The notes below the pieces were generated by a model. It had not been told where the DNA came from. It made no database searches and worked only from the letters and a program-made list of their open reading frames with translations. From Epiperipatus broadwayi (taxonomy: Eukaryota > Onychophora > Udeonychophora > Euonychophora > Peripatidae), in assembly GCA_028023455.1 (NCBI GenBank), contig JAQFVV010012489.1:1210381-1274380 (forward strand): a stretch of DNA of 64,000 nucleotides. Direction: 5' to 3'. This document shows positions 49,592 through 59,729 of the stretch, in pieces (the stretch's first letter is position 1; each line of letters begins with the position of its first letter). The translations under genes were made by a program, and so were the position numbers.

Positions 49592-50146
49592 CAGCCATTG
49601 TTGGTCATCATTTATGTAATTAGAAAAGAAATAGACAAATGCATAAAGATGTGTGGAAATGTATATTTTATGTAACTTAGAGATCATGAATTTCACTCTC
49701 AATTAATGATTAATATAATGATCAAATCAAATATTCCCATTTTGTAAAAATCACATTGAACATGTTTAAAAGAAATGTGTTATATACACCTATTTATATG
49801 AGTGTTGGATTAAAAGACACATCATTTAGCAGCTTTATTTAAAATCAGGATATATATAAGAATTTGTTTGTTGAGCACAATCTATCCTCTTGCCATAATA
49901 ACCTAAGTTCTTTCCTATTAATTTATCCAAAATATTCCCAGCTAAAATAATAAGTATGCTCAGGAACAGAAACAAGCTATATAAATATGCAATGAAAATG
50001 AGACAAGACTTTAAAAATAATGACATGTAGAATAACTTTAATTTTAAGTAACAAAAACAATTTATTTATTAAAACAATTTGATAAATAATAAAAAAATAC
50101 TCATGGTTTTGTGAATATGCATATATAATTATAATATAATTCTCAG

Positions 50147-50149
<3 letters not shown>
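48886..50149. other. AT-rich sequence with simple repeats
   Basis: Simple TTA/TCA-type repeats occur at about 49042-49092 and a (TG)n run at about 49575-49591. A hammerhead-like CTGATGA with a five-base-pair stem-loop sits at about 49491-49515 (see findings). No gene was recognised. Confidence 0.45.
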
Positions 50150-50188
<39 letters not shown>

Positions 50189-50196
50189 TACATATT

Positions 50197-50242
<46 letters not shown>
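50150..50242. repeat. Paired (AT)n microsatellites
   Basis: Two AT tracts (about 50150-50186 and 50201-50242) flank GATACATATTAATA. The minus frame at 49977-50255 is a product of this tract. Such runs are prone to cruciform formation and length change. Confidence 0.95.
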
Positions 50243-50246
<4 letters not shown>

Positions 50247-50594
50247 AAGATACATATTCTTTTCAATTAAATAGAGTTACAATATCTAGCCTTCATAAAC
50301 CACTTTAATCTAAATCTTGCTGACATGCACAATTCTTTATGTTTAACATTATTATTATTGTTGTTATTATTATTATCATCATCAAAATAATAAACTTGAT
50401 TTTATGTAAACCTAAATGGTTTGTAAATATAAATCACATGGTAATAGCTCAAGCTCAGTAAGACTAGAAATCTTCAATGTGTTGTCAAGGCAATCTTTTT
50501 ATTTAATATTCATAGAGGTTGTTTTGATAACAGATTGAAGACTCCTGATGTTTATAATCTTGAGCTATTATCATATAAAATTATATATGTATGT

Positions 50595-50965
50595 AATATA
50601 GTAACTCAAACTTTCAAGCAACCTTCAACTATCCACACTATCTCATACTACTGTTACACATGGCAACACATATGTAGAAAAGATAAAGAATCACCAATAT
50701 GTATATTTCATACTGAACCAGCACTCATCAGTTGGTCCAGATTACCATCTTCCACACACACATATATAATATATAACTGAGCACAGATTATATATGTGTG
50801 TGTGAGAGATGATAATCTGGATTAACTGGTGAGTGCTGGTTCATAAATATGAATATTGGTGATTATTTATCTTTTCTACATGTGTGTGATCATGTGTACC
50901 AGTAGTATGGATAGTGTGGATAGTTGAAGGTTGCCTGAAAGTCTGAGTTCAAACTCCCTATATTT
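50595..50965. repeat. Inverted pair of family R repeats
   Basis: A plus-oriented copy (AACTTTCAAGCAACCTTCAA ... GTTGGTCCAGATTACCATC, about 50595-50757) is mirrored by a minus-oriented copy (GATGATAATCTGGATTAAC ... GGTTGCCTGAAAGTCTGAGT, about 50805-50952). The centre is TA/TG-rich at about 50760-50803. Together they form a hairpin of about 370 bases. The copies are more similar to each other than to other family members (both have CAACCTTCAACTATCCACAC-type sequence), suggesting one inverted duplication rather than two insertions. Confidence 0.8.
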
Positions 50966-53314
50966 ACAACTAAGTTCCAGGTATAAGAATATTTGTATTT
51001 CAAATTGTATTATAGTAATACAAAAAACCATGGTATTTGCTCATGACTTCCTAAACAAACAAACATATCAATATTTGAATCATAATGAGGGAAATAAGAC
51101 ATCTTTGTGAGATTGAAGGCCTCAGATGAAAACAACCTTTGATGTTAAAGGAAGTTGTTTTTGAAATGAATGATGGGAAAATTATTTTTTATTGAAGATG
51201 AAACCATCGTTGTGAATGACTTTTTAGTAAAATTTTGCTTTTTCGCTAGTATTGTAATGTTATATGAATTTCCATTTTATTTATAATTATTAATATAGTG
51301 TTAGGCAGCATTTAATTTTTAATTTATATATATAATAAACAATTTAATCATATTGTAAATATGAAATTTATTGAAACAATATTAAGTCGTCAAAGTGCAA
51401 TCTATCAATTTTTTTATTTTATGCTATAAATTTCTATAGACTGCTATATGATGAAAAAATCAAACCTGATCTCTACTGAATGCATACTTCAGTTTCTTTT
51501 CAACTGTTTTTGTGATATTTATAAGTTTGTGTAAAGTTGTATTTATATATTGAATTATTTTTATTCAATACTTAATATTAGATGATGAAAATACTCCAAG
51601 ATATAAACACAACTAAAATACTATCATCACAAACCTTCAGGAAAGCATTTGTGTAAGGTTGTTTGTGAGAAAATAAATGCTCTGTATTAATGAACTAAAA
51701 GAATTTATTAAAGAATACCATTGAGTTACATATTGAAATTTATTACCAAACAGATTGTAGTAGTGGCATTTAAATAAAAATATCATTACTATGTTGGTAG
51801 GATTGTTGGTAGATTTCAAATATAGATAAAAATGATATTTATTGTCTGAAAGGTCTTCTGCAAAAATTGTATTGCATTTTTCAACATATGGTAGTATATA
51901 ATACAAATAAAAAATTTGGTAGATTATTTGGAAGATCTAAAATTATTTAAACCTTTATATATACCTTCTGGAATTAATTGTCAGAAATAAATTTGATATG
52001 TAAAGTTTGATATAAGTAAAACTTTTTAATTTATGTAGAGATGTCCATGAATGTTTTTTTTTTTGGAAATATGGATTAATTGTATTAAAAAGTGTAAAGA
52101 ATAGACCATAGTGTCAGCAATACTGTACTTTGCCCCTGATGGTTTACACCATATCTACTTCTTGTTTTATTTTATGGTCAATGCATTTACACTTAAATGA
52201 ACAACTCAGGTTCGTGCTTAGGTATATTATTTATAATATGATTACTTGAGAAAAATGATTACTCTTGAGATTATCTTAAAAAAGCTTAATATTTAGGTTT
52301 GAACCCTCTAAGGATGTAATTGTTGACACACCATAAAGTTTTTTTATATAATTATATGATAACATAATTTTTTAATTTTTATAATAAAAGATCACCTCAA
52401 AAAAGCATATTGAAAGCTGTTTTATATGCTTGATTTTATCTAATTTTATTACAACATACAAAATGTATTTTTTCCTTTACAATCAATATATTAATATTAG
52501 TTATTTGAAAAATTTGTTTTTTCTTCTAATCTAATATTATTGCCAATAGTTTGATAAAAATTTCATATCAGAAAATGATAAAATCAAGCTAATAAAACAG
52601 AATTCAATTTGTTTGCTTGAGATAATCGCTATTATATAATTAAATGAAAAGTCTCTTGGTGGATCAATTGTGAAAGAGCATAAAACAAAGATGGGAAATC
52701 ATAAAACTCTTATTAGCCATTAATTAAGAAAAGTATTGACTAGTGCTTTATTCTTTGCTCTACTTTCACTCTTCCTCTATGAATGAATATTGAAGACATC
52801 TTTGTCGTACATTGACATATTTAAACATATAGATATTACAAATAAATGTCATACTATAGTAGCAGTTCTTAAAAAAGTCTTCTTTAATGACAACATAAGT
52901 TTTAAATAATTTTATTTTAAATAATGCTTATTTTAATAATTAAAAAAATCATTTAACAGGAGTTGGTAATAATGCATTTGAAAATTGTATGGCTTATTGG
53001 TAAATCTGTTGTAATCAACCCATCAATTAAATGATCAAATGTCACACCACTTCCTGAAAACCTAACCTGTGTTCATTTTAATTATGTAGTTTACATTATT
53101 AAAAACCATTTCTTCATTTTCTACTGATTCCAAATAAAGTTAAGGTTTAAATGTCTGACTGAAAATAATGAATATTGAAAAATTAGTCTGAAAGGATTGA
53201 AGTAATTTTTTCTAATTTAAAAAGGATAATAATTCAACATGGCCACTCAATGAGAAGTGTAATGGTTGAGAGAATAGAAGCTAAATAAAATTCTGCATGG
53301 TCATCTTAATTAGA
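50966..53314. other. AT-rich sequence, no gene seen
   Basis: The minus frame at 51637-51906 shows no domain. Nothing else was recognised. Confidence 0.5.
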
Positions 53315-53540
53315 GAGGATTTGAACATAGACTTTTGAGTTCTCTTTAGCTCCACCCCATCTTATATAACTGATACTCATGACCATATATGTGTGAAAAA
53401 GATAAATGAGCTCCAATGTATGTATTTTGTGCTGAACCTGCACACATCAATTGGTTCAGATCATTATCTCCTACACCCATATATAATCAGTGCTCAGTTT
53501 ATATTAAGATAGCAAATCTTCAAACTTTAATGGACATGGT
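53315..53540 (+). repeat. Dispersed repeat family R, diverged copy
   Basis: GAACATAGACTTTTGAGTTC, AAAAAGATAAATGAGCTCCA, TTTTGTGCTGAACCTGCAC, AATTGGTTCAGATCATTATC and TTAAGATAGCAAATCTTC follow the family order with moderate divergence. Confidence 0.65.
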
Positions 53541-55621
53541 CATCTTCTATAAATAAAAAAATACATAAATAAAAGTATCATATCTAATTAGTAATTTTGA
53601 AATGAATTGTGTTGTGAGATTTTAAGAATGCAAATTGATATAAAGATATTTATTACTCCAGTTTGAGGTAAATGCAAATATATTTTATTACACTTTGATT
53701 TACAAGTGTCAAACTTTATATACTCACAATTTGCCACCACTATTTCAGTCAATTTATTAAGTATTGTTATCAATCATTTATTAATTTGGAGATTATCCCT
53801 AATTCTAGTATAAACTTCAATTAACGATTAATATATATTTTTATTTATATATAAACATATGAAATAACTTGACTCCATTGTTTTTTACATGTATAATGTC
53901 AATCTCTTATACATATCTACTGGTTCACTATTTACCAACACTAAATTATCAAATTTTAATTTATAACTTCCAAACTTTCTGCACTCACAACTTTCATACC
54001 AATCTCTTCAAATAAATATTTTAATGATTATTGCAGATCATTTGATAATCTAAAAATTATCCCTGCTCATTTGAGAAGTTCTGGTTCAATATGAAATTTG
54101 CATCTTGGAGTCATATGTCTTTGTCATATATTCTTAATTATATATTTTAAGAATGTTTGATGATGTAGAAGTTTAAGTACATTTTAAAAAGATATTATAC
54201 GTAGAAGCAGTCTGATAAAGTTGAGCTTGCTAAGCCATATTTAACTTATAGAAATAACAAGCTTCTCTATATTTGGGTTTAATCACACTTCTAACATTTA
54301 TTATTTTTTAATTAAGATTAATAGGTTAAATTTGAGTTAGGAATAATCTTTACCCTAATAAATGATAAATAATAATTATTAATGTATTTTTCTAAAATGG
54401 TTGGTGTCAAAGTTGTGAATGCAGAAAGTGTGACACTTGTAAATCAAAGTGTATTTGTTATTAATAAATAATAAATAAATGATGAAGATGTGTGTAAAAG
54501 ACAATGACCTGAACAAATTTATAAATGTTGATACTGTGTAGTGCCACCACAAGTCCTGCATTCATTGTAAAGATAGCCAGACAAGCAGAAATAAAATACT
54601 ACCCTAACATAGATGAACATTTATTTATGTCAGCAAGATAGAAATGCATAGATACTACAACTACTACAAAACTATGACTTTTATACACATGGCCATTAGA
54701 GCTTAAAAAATAATAATAAGGCTAATGAGGCCATCAAAAATTTCTTGGTCCAATTTGTCACCTTCAGTGGTGGAAAAACTTTGTCTTCTTAAATATCCAA
54801 AACTTTAATCTTGCATTTCATATTTGCTTCATATTTTTAACAACTTCTATAATGTGACTGTATGTAAATATTTTTTCTCTCATGTTAGCCTTTATTCTGT
54901 TACTGAGCCTACCCATGTACCAACCCTATAATCCTTTAATTACTTTTGCACACCAAAGAAATTTTAGAAACTGCTTACCAACTTAATCAATTGTTATTTA
55001 ATGTATTGTATTTTCTACCTCTGGAACAGGAACAATACTTTTATTATAATCATCTTAACTAGATCTAGATTTTTCATTATCTATTGAAATACAAATATTT
55101 TTTAGCAATGAAAATTCTTAAACTAAGACAAATATATAACTTGACTTTAACATTATTTAACTTGATTACGATATTATTTAAACTTGATTACATTATTTTT
55201 ATTTTATTCCCAGAATAACAGTTTCTTTAACATAAAATGCACATCTTGGTGTCATTTATCTTTATTAATTATAAGATAGTATGAAATTGTAGATATATTT
55301 TAAAACTAAGTATACTTATTAAAGTCACTACTTGAATAATTTTTTAAATACTTATTATAATATAATGACGCTAATATAAAGTTTATCATAATAAAAAAGC
55401 TATACACAAAAAAAAATGTGTCTGTGATATATCTGTAATAAGTTGGATGCATTTTGACTTTATCTCCTGGTACTATTAAACTAAAATTGGATACTAAAAA
55501 ATGGTTTCTGATGTTTATCTCTTTAAATTAAAGGATATAATCAAATGGAAGTTCAACATTAGCAATATTAAAATATATATTAAATGATTTTTCAAGTTAA
55601 AATAATTGCTATTACAATATT
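53541..55621. other. AT-rich sequence with an old dispersed motif
   Basis: A motif of about 40 bases (CACTTTGATTTACAAGTGTC plus AAACTTTCTGCACTCACAA) occurs at about 53693-53735, partly at about 53969-53992, and inverted at about 54406-54454. A related piece is at about 12455-12485. This is probably another decayed repeat family. No gene was recognised. Confidence 0.4.
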
Positions 55622-55733
55622 TTAAACAGTCAAAACTCTCCATACAATAGTAGCACTACTGTATGGAGAGTTTTGCCTGTTTAAATAACAGTTATAAGCA
55701 AGCATAAGAAATAGTGATCATGTGATGCTTAGT
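55622..55733. repeat. Fold-back family D, minimal palindrome
   Basis: TTTAAACAGTCAAAACTCTC and the following CATACAATAGTAG is joined directly to CACTACTGTATGGAGAGTTTT and GCCTGTTTAAA, then the distal right arm AGCATAAGAAATAGTGATC...GTGATG. The spacer with the hammerhead-like core is missing, and the left arm is truncated at its outer end. It looks like an internal-deletion derivative. Confidence 0.8.
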
Positions 55734-56321
55734 GAATATATTAATTTGTAGATCATTCTTTTGAGATCTAAAATTATTTGGCTTTACTTTACTGGTGTTA
55801 ACAACTTAGATTTGTATAAATTCAGTTATCATGAGGTTCTCCAGTTATCTATTATCTCTTTATATAAACTATGTCAATATAACTGCTATTGAGAAGATTT
55901 TTCTTTGTCTTTGTTATTTAATAGTTCAATAAGTATTATAACGATATTAATAAATTTTTCACCATATTATTTTTGTTTAGACAATTATTTTGCTTGATAG
56001 TGTTAATTGTCTTTAAAATTTTGATAATTTACTATTGCGTTCATTTTTATATACAGTTTGTATATTAAAAACGAGATTCCGAGTATGAATGCATGCCTAT
56101 ATTTCTTTAAAATGAAATGTAATTTACTTGATTTTAAAGAAAAAAGTTGGCTTCAAATTTGCTAGGTATATTTTTCAAATTAAAGAACAAATTTAGTATT
56201 AATCTCAATTAATTAACTACAATGTTAATAGATATATGCTGTAAAAAGATAGTCTCAATTTAAACAATAAGTCAATTAAATAAAATAAGCTCAAGCGATA
56301 GGTTCGAATTCTTTTTTTCTT
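55734..56321. other. AT-rich sequence, no gene seen
   Basis: Nothing recognised. Confidence 0.5.
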
Positions 56322-56420
56322 CTCAGGTGTCATATAGCATCAGCCGGGAAGCGAACCCACTAACCCGGGACAATTGTTTGTAAAGCAGCTGTCGCTGACC
56401 TCTCGACCATCAATACCTAA
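56322..56420 (-). mobile_element. tRNA-like SINE (copy 4)
   Basis: The reverse complement of the SINE body: CTCAGGTGTCATATAGCATC, AGCCGGGAAGCGAACCCAC, TTGTAAAGCAGCTGTCGCTG and ACCTCTCGACCATCAATAC. A T-rich run (CTTTTTTTCTT) precedes it, corresponding to the A tail on the sense strand. A short GTTCGAATTC / GTCAAATTC pair flanks it, possibly a decayed TSD. Confidence 0.85.
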
Positions 56421-56908
56421 AAAATGTCAAATTCCAATAGTAAAAAAAATGAAAACTTTTCTAGAGTATTGAAAAAAGATTATTTTTTTGGCCATATTTT
56501 GTTTATCTATACATTACATGGACTATGGATTTTTGCTTTATAGTACTTACTTGTTTTAAAACATTCTAACACGAGCAAAGCAACGGGGGGGGGGGTAGTA
56601 TTTATATGGATAATTAATACTATCACTATAGCATTAGCTCAATTTAGTTTTAATATATAGATCTACTAAAAATGCAGAAGGCTTTAAATACAGATTGTAA
56701 ATAAAGTGTTTTTGCTTTCTTTTTTTATTTGCGGTTTTATAAAATCTACTTGGAATGATTGAATTTTTATACTTCGTTAGAATAAAAAATAAAAGATAAT
56801 AAAAAGTTTGATTTAATATTGCATCCATATTGTGCAATCAAATTTTATTATAAAGAAAAAAGAAAAAAAATCAGTTGGTCAAACAAAAACATAGTTAAAT
56901 ACTAAAAA
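56421..56908. other. AT-rich sequence with a G run
   Basis: A run of about ten G (56586-56595) stands out in otherwise AT-rich DNA. No gene was seen. Confidence 0.5.
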
Positions 56909-57268
56909 GTGACAAATATAATTTCCAATTTATTAATTTTGTCTAGGAATCATGTTTTTCGTAAGGTTTTCATTATTCTCTGTGCACTGTGGTTAGGATT
57001 GTCTATATCTTTTTTTTGTTTTGTTTTAAGAATATTTCTTTGTGAGTGTTTACACATACAGTTGCGTTTTGACCTTGTTAGTTTCAACATTTTCAATGCC
57101 TTTATTTATTGGTCTATTGGTAAAATGGCAGAGTTTGGGGCTGAAGTGGCAGCTCAGTCCTCACTTCCTATACTCAGGTTTTTTATGAACTCTCCAGCAA
57201 TAAACCATTTTATTATTACTATTACTACTGCTACTGTAAAGCTTTTCAAGAATCAAAACATTAAATAA
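56909..57268 (+). other. Unexplained open frame of about 119 codons
   Basis: An open frame between two SINEs, beginning only with GTG; its first ATG is at about 57125. The first half is strongly hydrophobic and AT-driven. The second half includes M-A-E-F-G-A-E-V-A-A-Q-S-S-L-P, in slightly GC-richer DNA. I recognise no family. It may be a chance frame, or part of a decayed element. Confidence 0.2.
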
Positions 57269-57303
57269 ATTATAGGTTCATTTTTGTTACTAATCTTAAG
57301 TGG

Positions 57304-57414
57304 TTTTTTTTTATATGTCATAGCATCGGCTGGGAGGTGAATCCGCATCAACCGTCTGCAACCAACTGCTTGCTTGTAAGGCAGCTGCGCTGACCTCTTG
57401 GCTATCAACGCTTG
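57304..57414 (-). mobile_element. tRNA-like SINE (copy 5, diverged)
   Basis: Minus-strand SINE body: ATGTCATAGCATCGGCTGG, TGCTTGTAAGGCAGCTGCGC, TGACCTCTTGGCTATCAACG and CTTG, with an internal change around GTCTGCAACC. A T run at 57305-57312 marks the A tail. ACTAATCTTAAGTG (57289-57302) and ACTAATCTTAGGTG (57415-57428) form a 14-bp TSD with one mismatch. Confidence 0.9.
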
Positions 57415-57428
57415 ACTAATCTTAGGTG

Positions 57429-57822
57429 TTTTTCTTATAAACTTAAACTTTTTTTATTTGTGATCATGCTTTTGTTTATAGTTTTGAATTTTCAAATGTT
57501 ATTGTTTGGATGATTCTTTTTTTTTTTTACAAATAGAAATCCAGTGTTTTTCTTTTGGTTCTATGTGAAGCATAGTAATTTTTTAATGAAATATGCTAAT
57601 AAATTATCTTTTGAATTTATTGAATATGCAATAACTTTAAAAAGTATGATGATGCTTAACCGAGTGAATTCTATTTAAAGCTGGAATGAGTCTGAAAAGT
57701 ATCATATTCTAAAACAAGTTATAAATGAAATTGGTTGTAGCATTTATGGAGACTATAGATTTGATGTTTATTATATTTTTCTGGGGGTTGTGTTAAACTG
57801 AATGAAAATGAAAAAAATGCAT
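57429..57822. other. AT-rich sequence, no gene seen
   Basis: Nothing recognised. Confidence 0.5.
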
Positions 57823-58004
57823 GCCTGCTTCATTGGTGTTTGTTTATATATAGTTAATGATTATTATGTAAGTCTGGTTACATTACACATATTCATATAT
57901 CATACAACTTCACGCCTACTTCATTGGTGTTTGTTTATATATAGTTAATGATTATTATGTAAGTCTGGTTACATTACACATATTCATATATCATACAACT
58001 TCAT
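57823..58004 (+). repeat. Recent tandem duplication of a 91-bp unit
   Basis: Unit 1 (57823-57913) and unit 2 (57914-58004) are direct repeats that differ at only about two bases (GCCTGC/GCCTAC near the start and C/T at the last position). The unit has no coding content. Confidence 0.95.
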
Positions 58005-58129
58005 TATTAAATAAATCAATAGAATCTCAGCAGTCTTTTGTCAAAGCAATATTACAGTTATATAATACATGAGCATACTTAAAATAAGAGTTTCAGATCA
58101 CATGACCCTATCTCTTAAGCTTGTAAGTT

Positions 58130-58485
58130 ATAAACAATGAGGATTGCCAATTCCTCTACAAGCTTTTGTGATAAATGCTTAGCCAGAGAAAGCATTTAAA
58201 GTATCTCTGTCAGGAGCCCTCCCCAAACCCCTGTCCATGGTTTTGTGCTTTGGGACTCCTCAGAGAGGTGTCAATAGATAACTTTTAGATAAGTGCTTGG
58301 CTTTGGGTTGGTATTTTTAGATATAGTGTCTGAACCTACCCTGACACCTCTCTGAGAAGTGCCAAAGCATGAAATCATGGTCAGGGGTTTGGGGAGGGGT
58401 TCCTGACAGTGTTATTTTAAGTGCTGGCTCTGGCTAAGCATTTATCACAAAGCTTGTAGAGAAATTGGCAATCCTCATTGTTTAT
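58130..58485. repeat. Fold-back family C, full hairpin
   Basis: The left arm ATAAACAATGAGGATTGCC ... CCTCAGAGAGGTGT pairs with the right arm ACACCTCTCTGAGAAGTGCC ... GGCAATCCTCATTGTTTAT. Arms are about 142 bases, the spacer about 70. The arms are markedly GC-rich for this window (CCCTCCCCAAACCCCTG / CAGGGGTTTGGGGAGGGG). A one-arm copy is at 14133-14342. Confidence 0.9.
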
Positions 58486-59462
58486 GAAAATACTTAATTT
58501 GTAATGTTGCATTGATAATTGTTAATATTTTATTGCTACATATTGTGATTGACATATGATAATCTGCTTATGATCTGATTGGTTACTAATAGTCACAAGC
58601 ACTTGAGAAGTTTGCACTCTCTCAATTTAATTTTATATATTATTGTAAATTATGTAGTAGTTTAATGTGTTCATATTTTTGTTGACATAATGATTTAGTT
58701 GAGTTTGTTGAAAAAAGAAAATGAAAAACTGCATTAGTTGAAATAATGTTTTCCAGTATTATGCATATCAATCCAATTACCACTGCATAATCATAATTAT
58801 TAAAAACAAATAACTATATTCTAGGCTAAATATAGTAAATACTATGAATAAGTCATAGAAGATAATTAACATTATTGTCATAAATGAAAAAGCAAAATTT
58901 ATATATTATATAACATTGTGAGATAAAATTTATAGATTGTGAAAAAGAATATAAAGAGGGTAAATTAATTGATTAGTTTTGGGGTTGATTGGTAAGCTGA
59001 ATTGAAAAACAAAGTTCTTTATGATCACAATTCTGATAAAGTATTAAATTTCTGATAAATATCAAGTTAGAATAAAGACGTTGCAATTGATGCAGAAATT
59101 GGTCAAATCTGCTTAACAAATAGGATGACATAATAGTGAAGAAATAAGAAATATGAAAATTAGACAATACTTGCAAAGTACTACTAAAAGATTAGTGATT
59201 TTATAAGTCAGTGGGAAATTTATAAAATTTGAGAAATTATGTTAGATTGAAAAATTTTATAAAAATAAAACATAATATTGATTACATAGTTTGCAATCCT
59301 ATACAAGGAGATTTTACAGAAAAAGCTTTGAATACTAAGAGTATATTTTAATTAAAGTCACTATTATTTCAAATTACTAATAAATATAATGTACCCATTC
59401 TGGAGATGATGTAGAATTGGGTTAATACTAAGTAAAATGTTTCAAATTTGTTAGATAAGAAT
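58486..59462. other. AT-rich sequence, no gene seen
   Basis: The minus frame at 58973-59176 has no domain. Confidence 0.5.
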
Positions 59463-59729
59463 ATGCATAAAATGCTAAATGATAAAATTACGATAAATTA
59501 CGATAAAAGATTCACTCCTGGAACCTTAGCTTTAAATCAATCTCTTCATTACTGCATTAAATTGCACAGGACTGTGTATCTTCAAAAAAGTCTTATCCTT
59601 CCCTCAACTCCAGCAAAACTGATTGCTCTGGAGATTTATCCATTTAATCAATCAAATCAGCGGCTTTTATTAATAAAAAATAATCCCATGTTTCATTGCT
59701 TAGGTGTTCGTGTAATATTTGGAGATTAG
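59463..59729 (+). CDS. Hypothetical small open frame, about 88 residues
   Basis: ATG at 59463 (M-H-K-M-L-N-D) to the TAG at 59727-59729. The middle is GC-richer than the flanks and less biased toward I, N and K, with residues such as F-T-P-G-T-L-A-L-N-Q-S-L-H and A-L-E-I-Y-P-F-N-Q-S-N-Q. There is no signal peptide, transmembrane segment or motif I recognise. It may be a fragment of an old retrocopy or exon. The coding status is unproven. Confidence 0.25.
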   Translation: MHKMLNDKITINYDKRFTPGTLALNQSLHYCIKLHRTVYLQKSLILPSTPAKLIALEIYPFNQSNQRLLLIKNNPMFHCLGVRVIFGD

